Shown here: piece by piece, positions 9,281 through 18,010 of the stretch
Position numbering within the stretch: the first letter of the stretch is position 1
Layout: every line of letters starts with the position of its first letter
The notes under the pieces: generated by a model
Seen by the model: only the letters and a program-made list of their open reading frames with translations
Told to the model about the DNA's origin: nothing
Database searches by the model: none
NCBI GenBank assembly: GCA_963841705.1
Contig: CAWJDY010000018.1
Location: 124,001-188,000, forward strand
Source of the DNA: VAZQ01 sp963841705
Lineage (GTDB): Bacteria > Pseudomonadota > Alphaproteobacteria > Rhizobiales > Xanthobacteraceae
Direction: 5' to 3'
DNA length: 64,000 nucleotides
Translations under genes and position numbers: made by a program

Positions 9281-9530
9281 AACGCTTCAGCGTTCCGTTT
9301 GGGCGCGTAACTCGTCCAAAGCGGCGCGGAGTGGCTTCAGATTTTCCGTCATCACGGGTCATGGCTGCACCACTTGCTCATGAGTGCCGGTGCTAAAGTA
9401 GGTCGAGCAATCGCATCCGGGCAGGCTCGCCACCCTTATGGGCAGCTGGCAAGCCGGGCCACCGTTCAGGTATAAGCCGTCAAGTAGCGAAATTTCCCCT
9501 AACCGGGGTTTAGCGTAGGAGAGGGCGGCC

Positions 9531-10937
9531 ATGGCCGAGCGTTGGACGCGCGAAAGCTGGCGCAAGAAACCGATCCAGCAGGTTCCGGAATATCCGGACA
9601 AGGCGGCCTTGCAAGCGGTGGAGCAGGAGCTTGCCAAATTCCCGCCGCTGATGTTCGCGGGCGAGGCTCGCAATCTCAGGCGAGCGCTTGGTCGGGTCGC
9701 CATGGGAGAGGGTTTCCTGCTGCACGGCGGCGACTGCGCCGAAAGCTTTTCCGAGCCCAGCGCCAACAATGTCAGCGCCAACAATATCCGGGACTTCTTG
9801 CGCATATTCCTGCAGATGGCGGTGGTGCTCACGTATGCTGCCGCGCTGCCGGTGGTCAAAGTTGGCCGGATCGCCGGACAGTTCGCCAAACCCCGGACAA
9901 GCCCTGTCGAGAAAAGGCATGGCAAGGAGCTTCCGAGCTACCGCGGCGACATCATCAACGGAGTCGAGTTCACGCAGGAGGCGCGACGGCCAGATCCGGC
10001 ACGACAGATCGAGGCCTATCGCCATTCGGCTGCCACGCTCAATCTCCTGCGGGCTTTTGTGCACGGCGGCTACGCCAACCTCGCCAACGTCCGCCAATGG
10101 ACGCTCGGCTTCGTCAAGGACTCCCCGCAGTCGCATCACTACGAGGAGCTTGCGGATCGGATCTCGGAGGCGCTGGGTTTCATGCAAGCCTGCGGGCTCG
10201 ACCTCGAGAGCCACCCCGAGCTCAAGAGCACCGACTTCTACACGAGTCACGAGGCGCTCCTCCTCGGCTACGAGCAGGCCATGACCCGCGAGGATTCGAC
10301 GCGTCCCGGCACCTTCTGCTGCACCTCGGCGCATATGCTCTGGATCGGTGACCGCACCCGGCAGCCGGACCACGCTCACGTCGAATTCTGTCGCGGCATC
10401 ATCAATCCCCTTGGACTCAAATGCGGGCCGAGCAGCAAAGTCGACGAGATGCTCCGTCTCATCGACATTCTCAATCCGGAGAATGAGCCGGGTCGGCTGA
10501 CGCTCATTGTCCGGCTCGGCTCCGACAAGGTGGGCGAGCAGCTGCCTGCCATGATCCGCGCCGTGCAGCGGGAGGGAAAAATCGTGTTGTGGTCGTGCGA
10601 TCCGATGCACGGGAACACCATCACCTCCGAAACGGGCTACAAGACGCGTCCGTTCGACCGCATCCTTTCGGAAGTGAAGACATTCTTCTCCGTTCATCGC
10701 GCCGAAGGCACGCACGCCGGCGGGGTGCATCTGGAGATGACCGGGCAGAACGTCGCTGAATGCACCGGCGGAGCGCGCATGATCACCGACGCCGATTTCA
10801 AGGACCGCTATCACACGGTCTGCGACCCCAGGCTCAACGCGGAGCAATCGATCGATCTCGCGTTTCTGCTTGCCGATCTGCTCAAGGCGGAGCGAACCGC
10901 GAAAGTGCGGCCGTTGCCGGCTGCCGCGGGACTATGA
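9531..10937 (+). CDS. Class II (plant-type) 3-deoxy-7-phosphoheptulonate synthase
   Basis: Condenses phosphoenolpyruvate with erythrose 4-phosphate, the first step of the shikimate pathway. It has 468 residues. Family motifs are HGGDCAESF (metal and substrate), LPVVKVGRIAGQFAKPRT, SAHMLWIGDRTRQ, WSCDPMHGNT and EVKTFFSVH. AGGAGAGGG precedes the ATG. Class II enzymes are unrelated in sequence to the E. coli AroF/G/H type and are usual in Rhizobiales. The 250 bp between gor and this gene contain only a weak hairpin near 9281-9296. Confidence 0.95.
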   Translation: MAERWTRESWRKKPIQQVPEYPDKAALQAVEQELAKFPPLMFAGEARNLRRALGRVAMGEGFLLHGGDCAESFSEPSANNVSANNIRDFLRIFLQMAVVLTYAAALPVVKVGRIAGQFAKPRTSPVEKRHGKELPSYRGDIINGVEFTQEARRPDPARQIEAYRHSAATLNLLRAFVHGGYANLANVRQWTLGFVKDSPQSHHYEELADRISEALGFMQACGLDLESHPELKSTDFYTSHEALLLGYEQAMTREDSTRPGTFCCTSAHMLWIGDRTRQPDHAHVEFCRGIINPLGLKCGPSSKVDEMLRLIDILNPENEPGRLTLIVRLGSDKVGEQLPAMIRAVQREGKIVLWSCDPMHGNTITSETGYKTRPFDRILSEVKTFFSVHRAEGTHAGGVHLEMTGQNVAECTGGARMITDADFKDRYHTVCDPRLNAEQSIDLAFLLADLLKAERTAKVRPLPAAAGL

Positions 10938-10973
10938 GGATCTCCCGGTCAGTCAATTCGCGACCGATCGCGC

Positions 10974-11207
10974 CTACTCGATCTCACATTGACTGCCGCA
11001 CGCGGCCGTGAGCCGGCTGCGTGCCTCCTGGACCGGTGGGCAAGGCACGCTGCCGTAGGAACAAAAGACGCAGCAATCTCCTTTCTTTGGTCGAAGCTGT
11101 GTCCCGCACCCGGTGCAATCATAGAAGAACCGACAGGCATCCGTCGGCATGACCTCGGCCTTTGCTGTCCCGCAATTCGGGCAGGTAATGACGGAGTGGT
11201 AGATCAT
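10974..11207 (-). CDS. GDCCVxC-domain small cysteine-rich protein
   Basis: A 77-residue protein with a CPNCG pair, a second pair in YDCTGCG, and the signature GDCCVFCSYGSVPCPP. This matches the family known as GDCCVxC-domain (seleno)protein, some members of which carry selenocysteine; here every position is Cys. Zinc or metal binding is likely from the spaced Cys pairs, but the function is unknown. It starts 52 bp after the stop of a radical SAM gene on the same strand, which suggests one transcript. Confidence 0.8.
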   Translation of the reverse strand: MIYHSVITCPNCGTAKAEVMPTDACRFFYDCTGCGTQLRPKKGDCCVFCSYGSVPCPPVQEARSRLTAACGSQCEIE

Positions 11208-11259
11208 AGGGGCCCCCTCTTTTGCGTGCTCTCATAGGTGAGCTGCATTGCGCACGGCA

Positions 11260-12252
11260 TCAACTCACGCTGCACGAGCCGCCACCAAGAACGCAGAACT
11301 TCGCGCAATGAGGATGGTTGAGGCGCACGGATCCGGTGGCCTCTTTCAGCGTAGCGCCGAGCTCGAACTGCTGATCGTAGGGCACCAGGGTGCAGGCCAG
11401 GACGACCGGGCGGTCGCCGCCCTTGCGCTTGACCACCATGCGCGAGCTCGCGCACATCACTTCTGCCGGTGATTTGCCGAGAACGCCCCAGCACGCCTCG
11501 CTGATCTCCGGCACGTCCGCGTTCGCATCCATCTCCGGAAAGAGCACGAGCGCGGCGGGATCGTGCGCATCGATCCGAATTCCGTGCTCGAAGAACAGGC
11601 GGGCATAACCGGCTCGCTCGGCCTGCGGGTCGTCATTCCACATGGTGCGGCCTGCGACCGCTACTCTGAACCCTGCGCGCGCAAGCCAGATCAGCCCGTC
11701 CAGCGTGGGCTTGAAGGTGCCACGGCCGCGCTCCTCTTCGTGACGCTCGGGCGTGAAGTGGTCCAGGGAGACCCGAATGGTCAGATTTTGGCCGAAACGA
11801 GAATTGAGCTCGATGAGCTTTGACTTCCTTCGTTGCATCGGACGCATGGCATTGGTCAGAACGAGCACCCGAAAGCCGCGCAAAAGGCAGTCTGCCATCA
11901 TCGCCAGGAAGTCGGGATTCAAGAAGGGCTCGCCGCCGGTGAATCCAATCTCCTGCGTGTCCCATCGCTCCCGCGCGATCTCGTCGAGATAGACGATGAC
12001 CTCGCTGCGGGTAAGATAAACCAGACGATCGTTTCTTGGGCTGGATTCAATATAGCAATTCCGGCAGGTGATGTTGCACAGGGTTCCCGTATTGAACCAC
12101 AGCGTTCTCAGTCGCTGCAGGGCAACCGTTGCGCGCGGCTCCCCGCTGGTGGTGAAATCGGGGTTCTTGAATTTGCGAATATCCAATTTCGCGGACTCGG
12201 TCGCAATCTGTCGTTGTGAAGGATTACCATGCTGAGGCTCGATCTTCGTCAC
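11260..12252 (-). CDS. Radical SAM protein, function unknown
   Basis: A 330-residue radical SAM protein. The cluster cysteines are C59, C63 and C66 (CNITCRNCY). GFTGGEPFLNPDF is the SAM-binding motif, and a C-terminal Cys set (HCAKFCVLGGGSCS plus MCASS and LACTLV upstream) could hold an auxiliary cluster or zinc, as in peptide-modifying members. The C-terminal domain is shorter than a full SPASM. The next gene downstream encodes a 77-residue Cys-rich protein, a possible substrate or partner; that link is inference. Confidence 0.8.
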   Translation of the reverse strand: MTKIEPQHGNPSQRQIATESAKLDIRKFKNPDFTTSGEPRATVALQRLRTLWFNTGTLCNITCRNCYIESSPRNDRLVYLTRSEVIVYLDEIARERWDTQEIGFTGGEPFLNPDFLAMMADCLLRGFRVLVLTNAMRPMQRRKSKLIELNSRFGQNLTIRVSLDHFTPERHEEERGRGTFKPTLDGLIWLARAGFRVAVAGRTMWNDDPQAERAGYARLFFEHGIRIDAHDPAALVLFPEMDANADVPEISEACWGVLGKSPAEVMCASSRMVVKRKGGDRPVVLACTLVPYDQQFELGATLKEATGSVRLNHPHCAKFCVLGGGSCSVS

Positions 12253-12311
12253 CTGAGGTGAGGTGGCTCACGATGTTGTGTTCGACGGGGGGAACAGCAC
12301 GCCAGTGGCGG

Positions 12312-13124
12312 TCAGCCGCCCTCGCGGAATTCCGGGTATAGCGTCATGCCGCCGTCGACGAACAGCGTCGTGCCGGTGACATAGTCGGAATCGTCCGATG
12401 CGAGCCATACCGCGGCTTTGCCGATGTCCTCCGGCTCCCCGATTCGGCCATAGGGGATGAGCTTGAGCAGGGCTCTCGCCTCCTGCGGATCGGACCAGAC
12501 TCTCTTGTTGATGTTCGTCTTGATTGCGCCGGGTGCGATGCCGTTCACCCGGATCTTCTTCTCCGCCACCTCCTGGGCCAGGCTTTTCATCATCAACATA
12601 ATGCCGCCCTTCGAGGTCGCGTAATTGACATGTCCCGCCCACGGAATGACCTCGTGCACCGAGCTCATGCAGATGATCTTGCCGCGTGCCTTCGAGCGTG
12701 AAGACGCTTCCTGGGCAAGGAATTGTCTGATTGCCTCCCGGGCGCAGAGAAACTGGCCGGTCAGGTTGACGTCGATTACGGTGCGCCATTGTTCCAGCGT
12801 CATCTCGGTTACTGGCGCGTCGCGCTGCAGGCCGGCATTGGCGATCAGGATATCGAGCCGGCCGAACGCATCGATAAGCTGCGAAAACATCCGCCGCACG
12901 TCGTCCTCTTTGGACACATCGGCCGCAAGCACGACCGCATGGCCGCCGGCCTTGATAATATGCTCAGCGATCTCTTCAGCGCTTTCCCTGCGGTCGAGGT
13001 AATTGACCCCGACCCGCGCGCCTGCCTGTGCCAGGGCGACAGCCGTTGCCGCCCCAATCCCCGAGCTTGCCCCGGTGACGAGCGCGGTTTGGCCAGAAAG
13101 CAGGGTTGAGCTGTTTGACGGCAT
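12312..13124 (-). CDS. SDR-family oxidoreductase (glucose 1-dehydrogenase-like)
   Basis: A classical short-chain dehydrogenase of 270 residues from the ATG at 13124; an upstream ATG at 13139 adds five residues. The cofactor loop is TGASSGIG (residues 17-24) and NAG follows near residue 96. The catalytic set is Ser154/155, Tyr168 and Lys172 (NYATSKGG). The C-terminus FVDGGMTLYP is typical of glucose/ribitol dehydrogenase-like members. It is the last gene of a minus-strand run with a YCII protein, a Rieske ferredoxin and an alcohol dehydrogenase, which suggests a catabolic role. The substrate is unknown. Confidence 0.88.
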   Translation of the reverse strand: MPSNSSTLLSGQTALVTGASSGIGAATAVALAQAGARVGVNYLDRRESAEEIAEHIIKAGGHAVVLAADVSKEDDVRRMFSQLIDAFGRLDILIANAGLQRDAPVTEMTLEQWRTVIDVNLTGQFLCAREAIRQFLAQEASSRSKARGKIICMSSVHEVIPWAGHVNYATSKGGIMLMMKSLAQEVAEKKIRVNGIAPGAIKTNINKRVWSDPQEARALLKLIPYGRIGEPEDIGKAAVWLASDDSDYVTGTTLFVDGGMTLYPEFREGG

Positions 13125-13219
13125 GCGCGAGCCTCGCATTCAGTGCAGCAGCGCGGGATGAGATGGACAGCTCAACTGTGCTGGGGACGCTGGGGTTCCC
13201 GGGAGAGAGCGGGATCAGC

Positions 13220-13534
13220 CTATTTCGTTCGCCGCGACTGAATTGGAGTGCCGCGCTTCTTGTTATAGGCGTGAATATGCACGGTCTCCCATACGTCGTT
13301 CACGTGATAGGGGTCACTGCGGACAAAGGCGTCGACCACCGGCCGGTCCTTGGCATCGATCACGAAGATGCTGCCGACCGGCGTCTCACCGTCGTCGGCA
13401 ACGAGGGTTCCGGCCGTTACGACATCGACGTCGTACTGTTCGGCCTGATCGAGATGAATGCGGTGCGCGCGGTAGAATTTGGCACGGTTGGATATTCCGC
13501 CACTGCGGTCGAGTGCATGGATCACGAAGAGCAT
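13220..13534 (-). CDS. YCII-related domain protein
   Basis: A 104-residue protein with a YCII/EthD-like ferredoxin fold: MLFVIHALDRSG, RAHRIHLDQAEQ and GSIFVIDAKDRPVVDAFVRSDPY. The conserved His and Asp are present. Small YCII proteins may act as isomerases or muconolactone-type enzymes, or may bind intermediates. It lies 21 bp after the Rieske ferredoxin gene on the same strand, so it is probably in the same operon. Confidence 0.8.
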   Translation of the reverse strand: MLFVIHALDRSGGISNRAKFYRAHRIHLDQAEQYDVDVVTAGTLVADDGETPVGSIFVIDAKDRPVVDAFVRSDPYHVNDVWETVHIHAYNKKRGTPIQSRRTK

Positions 13535-13555
13535 GGGCGCCCCTGCAGCTGTTGC

Positions 13556-13864
13556 TCAGACTTCAATGAAAACCTTGTCGTCCTCGACGACGGTACGATA
13601 GGTCTTCACCGCTACCATGCATGGCGGCGAGACGACCTCGCCCGTCTTGATGTTGAACTGTCCGTTGTGGAAATTGCACTCGACGACATCGTCCTCGATA
13701 TAGCCCTCGGACAGAGAGCCGGGACCGTGGGTGCAGGCATCGTCGGTGACAAAGAACTCGCCTCCCACGTTGAAGACCGCGAGCACGAGATCATCGTGCT
13801 CGACGCGCAACGCGGCTCCGGGCGCGACATCCGAGGTGCTGCATAGCAGGATCCTGCTCGGCAT
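13556..13864 (-). CDS. Rieske [2Fe-2S] ferredoxin, oxygenase electron carrier
   Basis: A 102-residue Rieske ferredoxin with cluster ligands C44, H46, C63 and H66 (CTHGPGSL and CNFHNGQF). The AGGAGGAT ahead of the ATG at 13864 fixes the start; a longer frame reaching 14047 reads antisense to the upstream fragment. This small soluble type passes electrons to the terminal component of ring-hydroxylating dioxygenases. A Rieske oxygenase gene lies 2 kb away on the other strand. Confidence 0.9.
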   Translation of the reverse strand: MPSRILLCSTSDVAPGAALRVEHDDLVLAVFNVGGEFFVTDDACTHGPGSLSEGYIEDDVVECNFHNGQFNIKTGEVVSPPCMVAVKTYRTVVEDDKVFIEV

Positions 13865-13874
13865 CCCGATCCTC

Positions 13875-14189
13875 CTACGCGATGGCGGCGCGACCGCCAT
13901 CCGCACTGCTCCCGAACGCGACTCCAGCGGCGCCCGGCTGCGGGCAATCGACGACATTGAGCCAAGGGCCGGACCAGTCCGCATCCAGGATGCGTGCCGC
14001 AACTCGCAGCTCAGCCGTGATCCCACAGGCGCTCGCGTGCCGCTCAAGCACCGCCCGATCGCTCACCACGACCGGATTGCACGCCGCGCAAACGGCAGGG
14101 TCGAGCGCCGCTTTGATGCTGATCTCTGGTCCGATGCCGCCGGGATCGCCAGTGGCAATGGCGATCTTGGGCTTCTCGCTCATTCCCAT
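13875..14189 (-). pseudogene. PdxA-family dehydrogenase, N-terminal third only
   Basis: It encodes 104 residues beginning MGMSEKPKIAIATGDPGGIG, the hallmark of PdxA (4-hydroxythreonine-4-phosphate dehydrogenase) and its catabolic relatives such as TphB. Those proteins have about 330 residues, so roughly two thirds are missing. The frame stops at TAG in the sequence GCGTAGGAGGAT, exactly where the Shine-Dalgarno of the Rieske ferredoxin begins. The 5' end overlaps the end of the alcohol dehydrogenase gene by 10 bp. The metal-binding His and Asp residues of the family are absent, so catalysis is unlikely. Confidence 0.8.
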
Positions 14190-15289
14190 GGCATCAGGGA
14201 AGCATGGATGACATCCGGCACTCCCTGGCCGCCCACCGACCTGATGGCGAGATCGACGTCCTTGAGCCCGAACTTGTGGGTGGTGATTCTCTCCAGCGGA
14301 AAACGCCGGGATGCGAGCTGCGCCAATGCGAGCTCGCAGGCGCGGTAGCTATGGCCGCGTGCGCTCTTGATGGTGATGAATTTCACCGTGACCTTGCCGA
14401 CGGGGAAGTTGGGAAACTCCGCCATCTCTCCTTGAATGACGATGGTACCGCCCTTGCGCTTGAGGGCTTCGACCCCAAGCAGGATGGGAATAGTCCCTGC
14501 GCCGGCGGTGCAGTCGAGCACTACATCCACGCCCTTGCCGCTTGTGATCTCCATGATGCGGGCAAGCGGATCCTCTTTTTGAACGTCGATCACGTAATCC
14601 GCGCCGAGCGCCTTGGCCACCTCCATGCGGGCAGCGTCTTTGGAGGTGCCGGTGACGATAATGAGCGAGGCACCTGCCTGCTTGCAGATCACGGTCTGTG
14701 ACAGGCCCTGCTGACCCGGGCCCTGAATCAGCACCGTCGAGTTGTATCCCACGCCGCCGTCGAACAGCGACCATTCGACCCCGTTCGCCATCGGGGTCAC
14801 CAGTCCGGCCAGCTCCGGCGTGACCCCCTTCGGAACGTGGTGCACCACCGCATTCCAAGGCAGGTACACATAATGGGCAAAGCCGCCCCAGAGATGGGGA
14901 GCCTTCTCGGCCGAAGTATAACCGTAGCGGATGGCATCGGGATTGTATCGCCAATCCGTATTCTCACAGTGACGATACTGGCCGAGATGGCACCACTCGC
15001 ATTTGCCGCACGCGACGTAGTGCTCGACAAAGACGAGGTCGCCCTCCTTGAACCCCTTGCGACGGGTGAACTCTCGACCTGCTTTGGCGATGGTGCCGAT
15101 ATTCTCATGCCCCATGATGACCGGGCTCTTCGTCGGCGGCGTCTTGTAGAGCTTGACATCGGTGCCGCAAATGCCGGCGACTTCCATCTTCATCAAGGCG
15201 GCATCTTCCGGGATGTCCGGCATCGGAAATTCGCGGATCTCCGTTCTGCTCGGCCCCGTTCGCACCGCCGCCAAGATCTTCTCCACCAC
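14180..15289 (-). CDS. Zinc-dependent alcohol dehydrogenase, medium-chain family
   Basis: A 369-residue MDR-family dehydrogenase with a GTG start (15289, or 15286) behind GGAGGA. Catalytic zinc ligands include C41 and GHE at 60-62. Structural zinc ligands are C94, C97, C100 and C108. The nucleotide fold is around IQGPGQQGLSQ. It oxidises an alcohol or diol, with no visible clue to which. It is first in the minus-strand run leading to the PdxA fragment, ferredoxin, YCII and SDR genes. Longer upstream readings lack a plausible domain. Confidence 0.88.
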   Translation of the reverse strand: MVEKILAAVRTGPSRTEIREFPMPDIPEDAALMKMEVAGICGTDVKLYKTPPTKSPVIMGHENIGTIAKAGREFTRRKGFKEGDLVFVEHYVACGKCEWCHLGQYRHCENTDWRYNPDAIRYGYTSAEKAPHLWGGFAHYVYLPWNAVVHHVPKGVTPELAGLVTPMANGVEWSLFDGGVGYNSTVLIQGPGQQGLSQTVICKQAGASLIIVTGTSKDAARMEVAKALGADYVIDVQKEDPLARIMEITSGKGVDVVLDCTAGAGTIPILLGVEALKRKGGTIVIQGEMAEFPNFPVGKVTVKFITIKSARGHSYRACELALAQLASRRFPLERITTHKFGLKDVDLAIRSVGGQGVPDVIHASLMPWE

Positions 15290-15359
15290 CGCGGAAATCC
15301 TCCAATGAGAACCAGTTCCGCACTGATATGGCGCATTGCGCCTGCGCGCGCCACATTGG

Positions 15360-15680
15360 ATGAGGGTCACGAGGCTGCACCATGCTGGGGCCACTGAAAC
15401 AGCATCCCGAAAACTCGCCGCGGTCGATCGGGTGAAGGAGTGGACGCGCAAGCGCTTCAAGCTTGCCGGGGATGCGCCGATTATGGTTGCGGAAGTGGCC
15501 TGCGGTTTGCCGGGCTGCCCGCCGCTCGAGACGGTGGTCGTGTTCTGGACAGGGGACGACCAACGCCACCAGTTCAAGCTGTTCAAGCCGGTCGGCACGG
15601 TGGTGGCGGAGGACCTTCCGCCGGCCTGGATGAAGAACGCCCTGATCGCAGTTGATGGGATGGGGCTCGAGTGTTGCTGA
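15360..15680 (+). CDS. Conserved hypothetical protein (CGLPGCPPLE motif)
   Basis: About 106 residues from the ATG at 15360. The core VAEVACGLPGCPPLETVV and FKLFKPVGTVVAEDLPPAW resembles a small conserved protein that I recall as common in Rhizobiales, sometimes loosely labelled nitrate-reductase related. There are two Cys in the core and a Cys pair at the end. No function can be given. The true start is uncertain because an in-frame TTG lies at 15336. It is divergent from the alcohol dehydrogenase gene. Confidence 0.65.
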   Translation: MRVTRLHHAGATETASRKLAAVDRVKEWTRKRFKLAGDAPIMVAEVACGLPGCPPLETVVVFWTGDDQRHQFKLFKPVGTVVAEDLPPAWMKNALIAVDGMGLECC

Positions 15681-15780
15681 GCCTCGCCAGAGATTCACGG
15701 CACTGCGCGCGCTTGCTTGCCGATCCCAGGCGCAATGCCTAGTCTCAACCCCGATACATACTCTGTAACGGAATAACTCC

Positions 15781-17067
15781 ATGCTCAGGAAAGAACAAAA
15801 CGAGCTGTTGACCCAGACCGGCCCCGGGACGCCGACGGGCCACCTCTTCCGCAGCTATTGGCTGCCCGCGCTCATGACCGAGGAGCTGCCCGAAAACGAC
15901 TGTCCGCCGGTGCGTGTCAAGATTCTGTGCGAGCGACTGCTGGCCTTCCGCGACACGGACGGCAGGTACGGGTTGATCGACGAGTTCTGCGCGCATCGCG
16001 GAGTGTCGCTGTGGTTCGGACGCAACGAGGCATCCGGCCTGCGCTGTGCCTATCACGGCTGGAAATACGACGTGGCCGGCCAATGCGTCGAAGTTCCTTC
16101 CGAGCCGGCGGAAAGCGGTTTCTGCCGCAAGATCAAATTAAAATCATATCCGCTGGTTCAACGCGGCCCGGTGCTGTGGACCTATATGGGGCTGCTGGAG
16201 AAACAGCCGCCGTTGCCGGAATGGGAGTTCGCGACCGTTCCCCCCGCCCAGACCTTCATCTCCAAGCGGCTGCAGGAGTGCAACTGGCTGCAAGCCATGG
16301 AGGGTGGCATCGATTCCAGCCATGTCTCGTTCCTGCATCGCGGCGATTTGAGCTCCGACCCGCTGTTCAAGGGCGCCAAGGGCAATCAGTACAATCTCTC
16401 CGACATGCAGCCCTATTTCGAGGTGGTGGAGCAGCCTGGTGGCCTCTACATCGGGGCGCGGCGCAACGCCGAGAACGGGAATTACTACTGGCGCATCACG
16501 CCCTGGGTCATGCCCTCCTTCACCATGATCCCGCCGCGCGGGGATCATCCCATCCATGGCCATTTCTGGATCCCGATCGATGACGAGAATTGCTGGGCCT
16601 GGAGCTATGATTTCCACCCCGTCCGCGCGTTGACCAGGCGCGAGGTGGATGCCATGCGCGACGGTGCCGGCGTGCACTGCAAGTACGTGCCGGGCACGTA
16701 TCGGCCGCTCGCGAACAAGGACAACGATTATCTGATCGACCGCGCCGCGCAGAAGGCCGGCAAGACCTTCAGCGGCGTTGCCGGTTTTGCCATGCAGGAT
16801 GCCTCGCTGCAGGAGAGCATGGGCCCTATCTGCGATCGTACCAAGGAGAATTTGGTCTCGACCGACAACGGGATCATCATGGCGCGTCATCGCCTGATGC
16901 GCGCGGCCAAGGCGCTTGTCGAAAAAGGAACCGTCCCGCCCGGCGTCGATCCGGCACATCACCGGGTGCGCTCGGTATCGGTGGTGCTGCCGCCGGACCA
17001 GGCGTTCAAGGATGCCGCGAAGGAAGCTCTCACCGCCCGTCCCGGCATGGCCCAGACGACGGTGTGA
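15781..17067 (+). CDS. Rieske non-heme iron oxygenase, phthalate 4,5-dioxygenase-like
   Basis: The oxygenase component of a ring-hydroxylating system, 428 residues. Rieske ligands are C70, H72, C89 and H92. The mononuclear iron site includes D178, H181 and H186 (GIDSSHVSFLH). The N-terminal Rieske and C-terminal catalytic layout fits the alpha-only phthalate/carboxylated-aromatic group. One base after its stop starts a decarboxylase/NMT1-like gene. The most economical reading is oxidation of a carboxylated aromatic followed by decarboxylation, but the substrate is not determined. Confidence 0.92.
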   Translation: MLRKEQNELLTQTGPGTPTGHLFRSYWLPALMTEELPENDCPPVRVKILCERLLAFRDTDGRYGLIDEFCAHRGVSLWFGRNEASGLRCAYHGWKYDVAGQCVEVPSEPAESGFCRKIKLKSYPLVQRGPVLWTYMGLLEKQPPLPEWEFATVPPAQTFISKRLQECNWLQAMEGGIDSSHVSFLHRGDLSSDPLFKGAKGNQYNLSDMQPYFEVVEQPGGLYIGARRNAENGNYYWRITPWVMPSFTMIPPRGDHPIHGHFWIPIDDENCWAWSYDFHPVRALTRREVDAMRDGAGVHCKYVPGTYRPLANKDNDYLIDRAAQKAGKTFSGVAGFAMQDASLQESMGPICDRTKENLVSTDNGIIMARHRLMRAAKALVEKGTVPPGVDPAHHRVRSVSVVLPPDQAFKDAAKEALTARPGMAQTTV

Positions 17068-17068
17068 G

Positions 17069-18004
17069 ATGCAGCTCAAGGCCGTCACCCGGACGCAAGG
17101 CAACAACCAGGCGCTCAAGGACGGCAGCGTCAAGCCGCGGACCTTCGCCTTCGACTTCGTCGAAGTGCCGGTCCTGATCGAGGCCTTCCGCCGCATGGTG
17201 CGCGGGCTCGAGTTCGACATCTGCGAGATGGCGATCACGACCTACATCTGCGCCAAGGCGCACGGCAAACGCATGACTGCGGTACCGGTGTTCCTGGTGC
17301 GCGCGTTTCATCATGGCGCCATTCTGGTCAACACGCGCGGCGGCATCCGCACGCCGAAGGACCTCGAAGGCAAGCGGGTCGGGGTCAATCGCGGCTACAC
17401 CGTCACCACCGGCGTGTGGGCGCGCAGCATCCTGCAAGAGGAGCATGGGGTCGATCTCAGCAAGATCACGTGGATGCTTTCCGGCGACGAGCACGTCGAG
17501 GAATATCGCGCGCCGCCCAACGTGGTGCCGATCGAGAAGGGAAAGAAGATGGCCGACATGCTCGCTGCGGGCGAGCTCGCCGCTGCGATCGGTATCGAGG
17601 CGAGCTCGCCCGACGTGAAGCCGCTGATCCCCAATCCGCTCGAAGCGGGGCTTGCGGCACTGCGCCGCAACGGCCACTACCCGATCAATCACACGGTGGT
17701 GGTGAAAGACGAGCTCCTGGCCGAGCATCCCGATCTGGCTGCGGACGTGTTCGGCGCCTTTGCCGAGGCGAAACGCCGCTATGTCGAGCGCCTCAGGGCG
17801 GGGAAGATCGAGAAGCCGACCGAGGTCGACGAGGTCCATCGGCGGGTGATGGAGATTACCGGCGACCCGCTCCCTTACGGCATTGCACCGAACCGCGGCG
17901 TCATCGACGAGCTGATCCGCCATGCGCTCACGCAGCGCATCATCACCAAGCCAGTGGCGGCGGAGGAGCTGTTTGCATCCGGTACGCGCGAGCTGGCGGG
18001 ATAG
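17069..18004 (+). CDS. 4,5-dihydroxyphthalate decarboxylase/NMT1-type protein
   Basis: A 311-residue protein of the periplasmic-binding-protein-like II fold that includes 4,5-dihydroxyphthalate decarboxylase and NMT1/SsuA proteins. There is no signal peptide, so it is probably cytoplasmic and enzymatic rather than a transporter subunit. Conserved blocks are FDICEMAITTYI, FHHGAILVNTRGGIRTPKDLEGKRVG and NHTVVVKDELL. TGAGATG links it to the oxygenase gene. A longer frame from 16916 reads through the oxygenase and is not credible. Confidence 0.85.
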   Translation: MQLKAVTRTQGNNQALKDGSVKPRTFAFDFVEVPVLIEAFRRMVRGLEFDICEMAITTYICAKAHGKRMTAVPVFLVRAFHHGAILVNTRGGIRTPKDLEGKRVGVNRGYTVTTGVWARSILQEEHGVDLSKITWMLSGDEHVEEYRAPPNVVPIEKGKKMADMLAAGELAAAIGIEASSPDVKPLIPNPLEAGLAALRRNGHYPINHTVVVKDELLAEHPDLAADVFGAFAEAKRRYVERLRAGKIEKPTEVDEVHRRVMEITGDPLPYGIAPNRGVIDELIRHALTQRIITKPVAAEELFASGTRELAG

Positions 18005-18010
18005 GCTTGC

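Noticed and set aside
9287..9352. A 21-residue minus-strand frame (MTENLKPLRAALDELRAQTE...) between gor and the DAHP synthase gene.
   Set aside because: No ribosome binding site and too short to support; could equally be chance.
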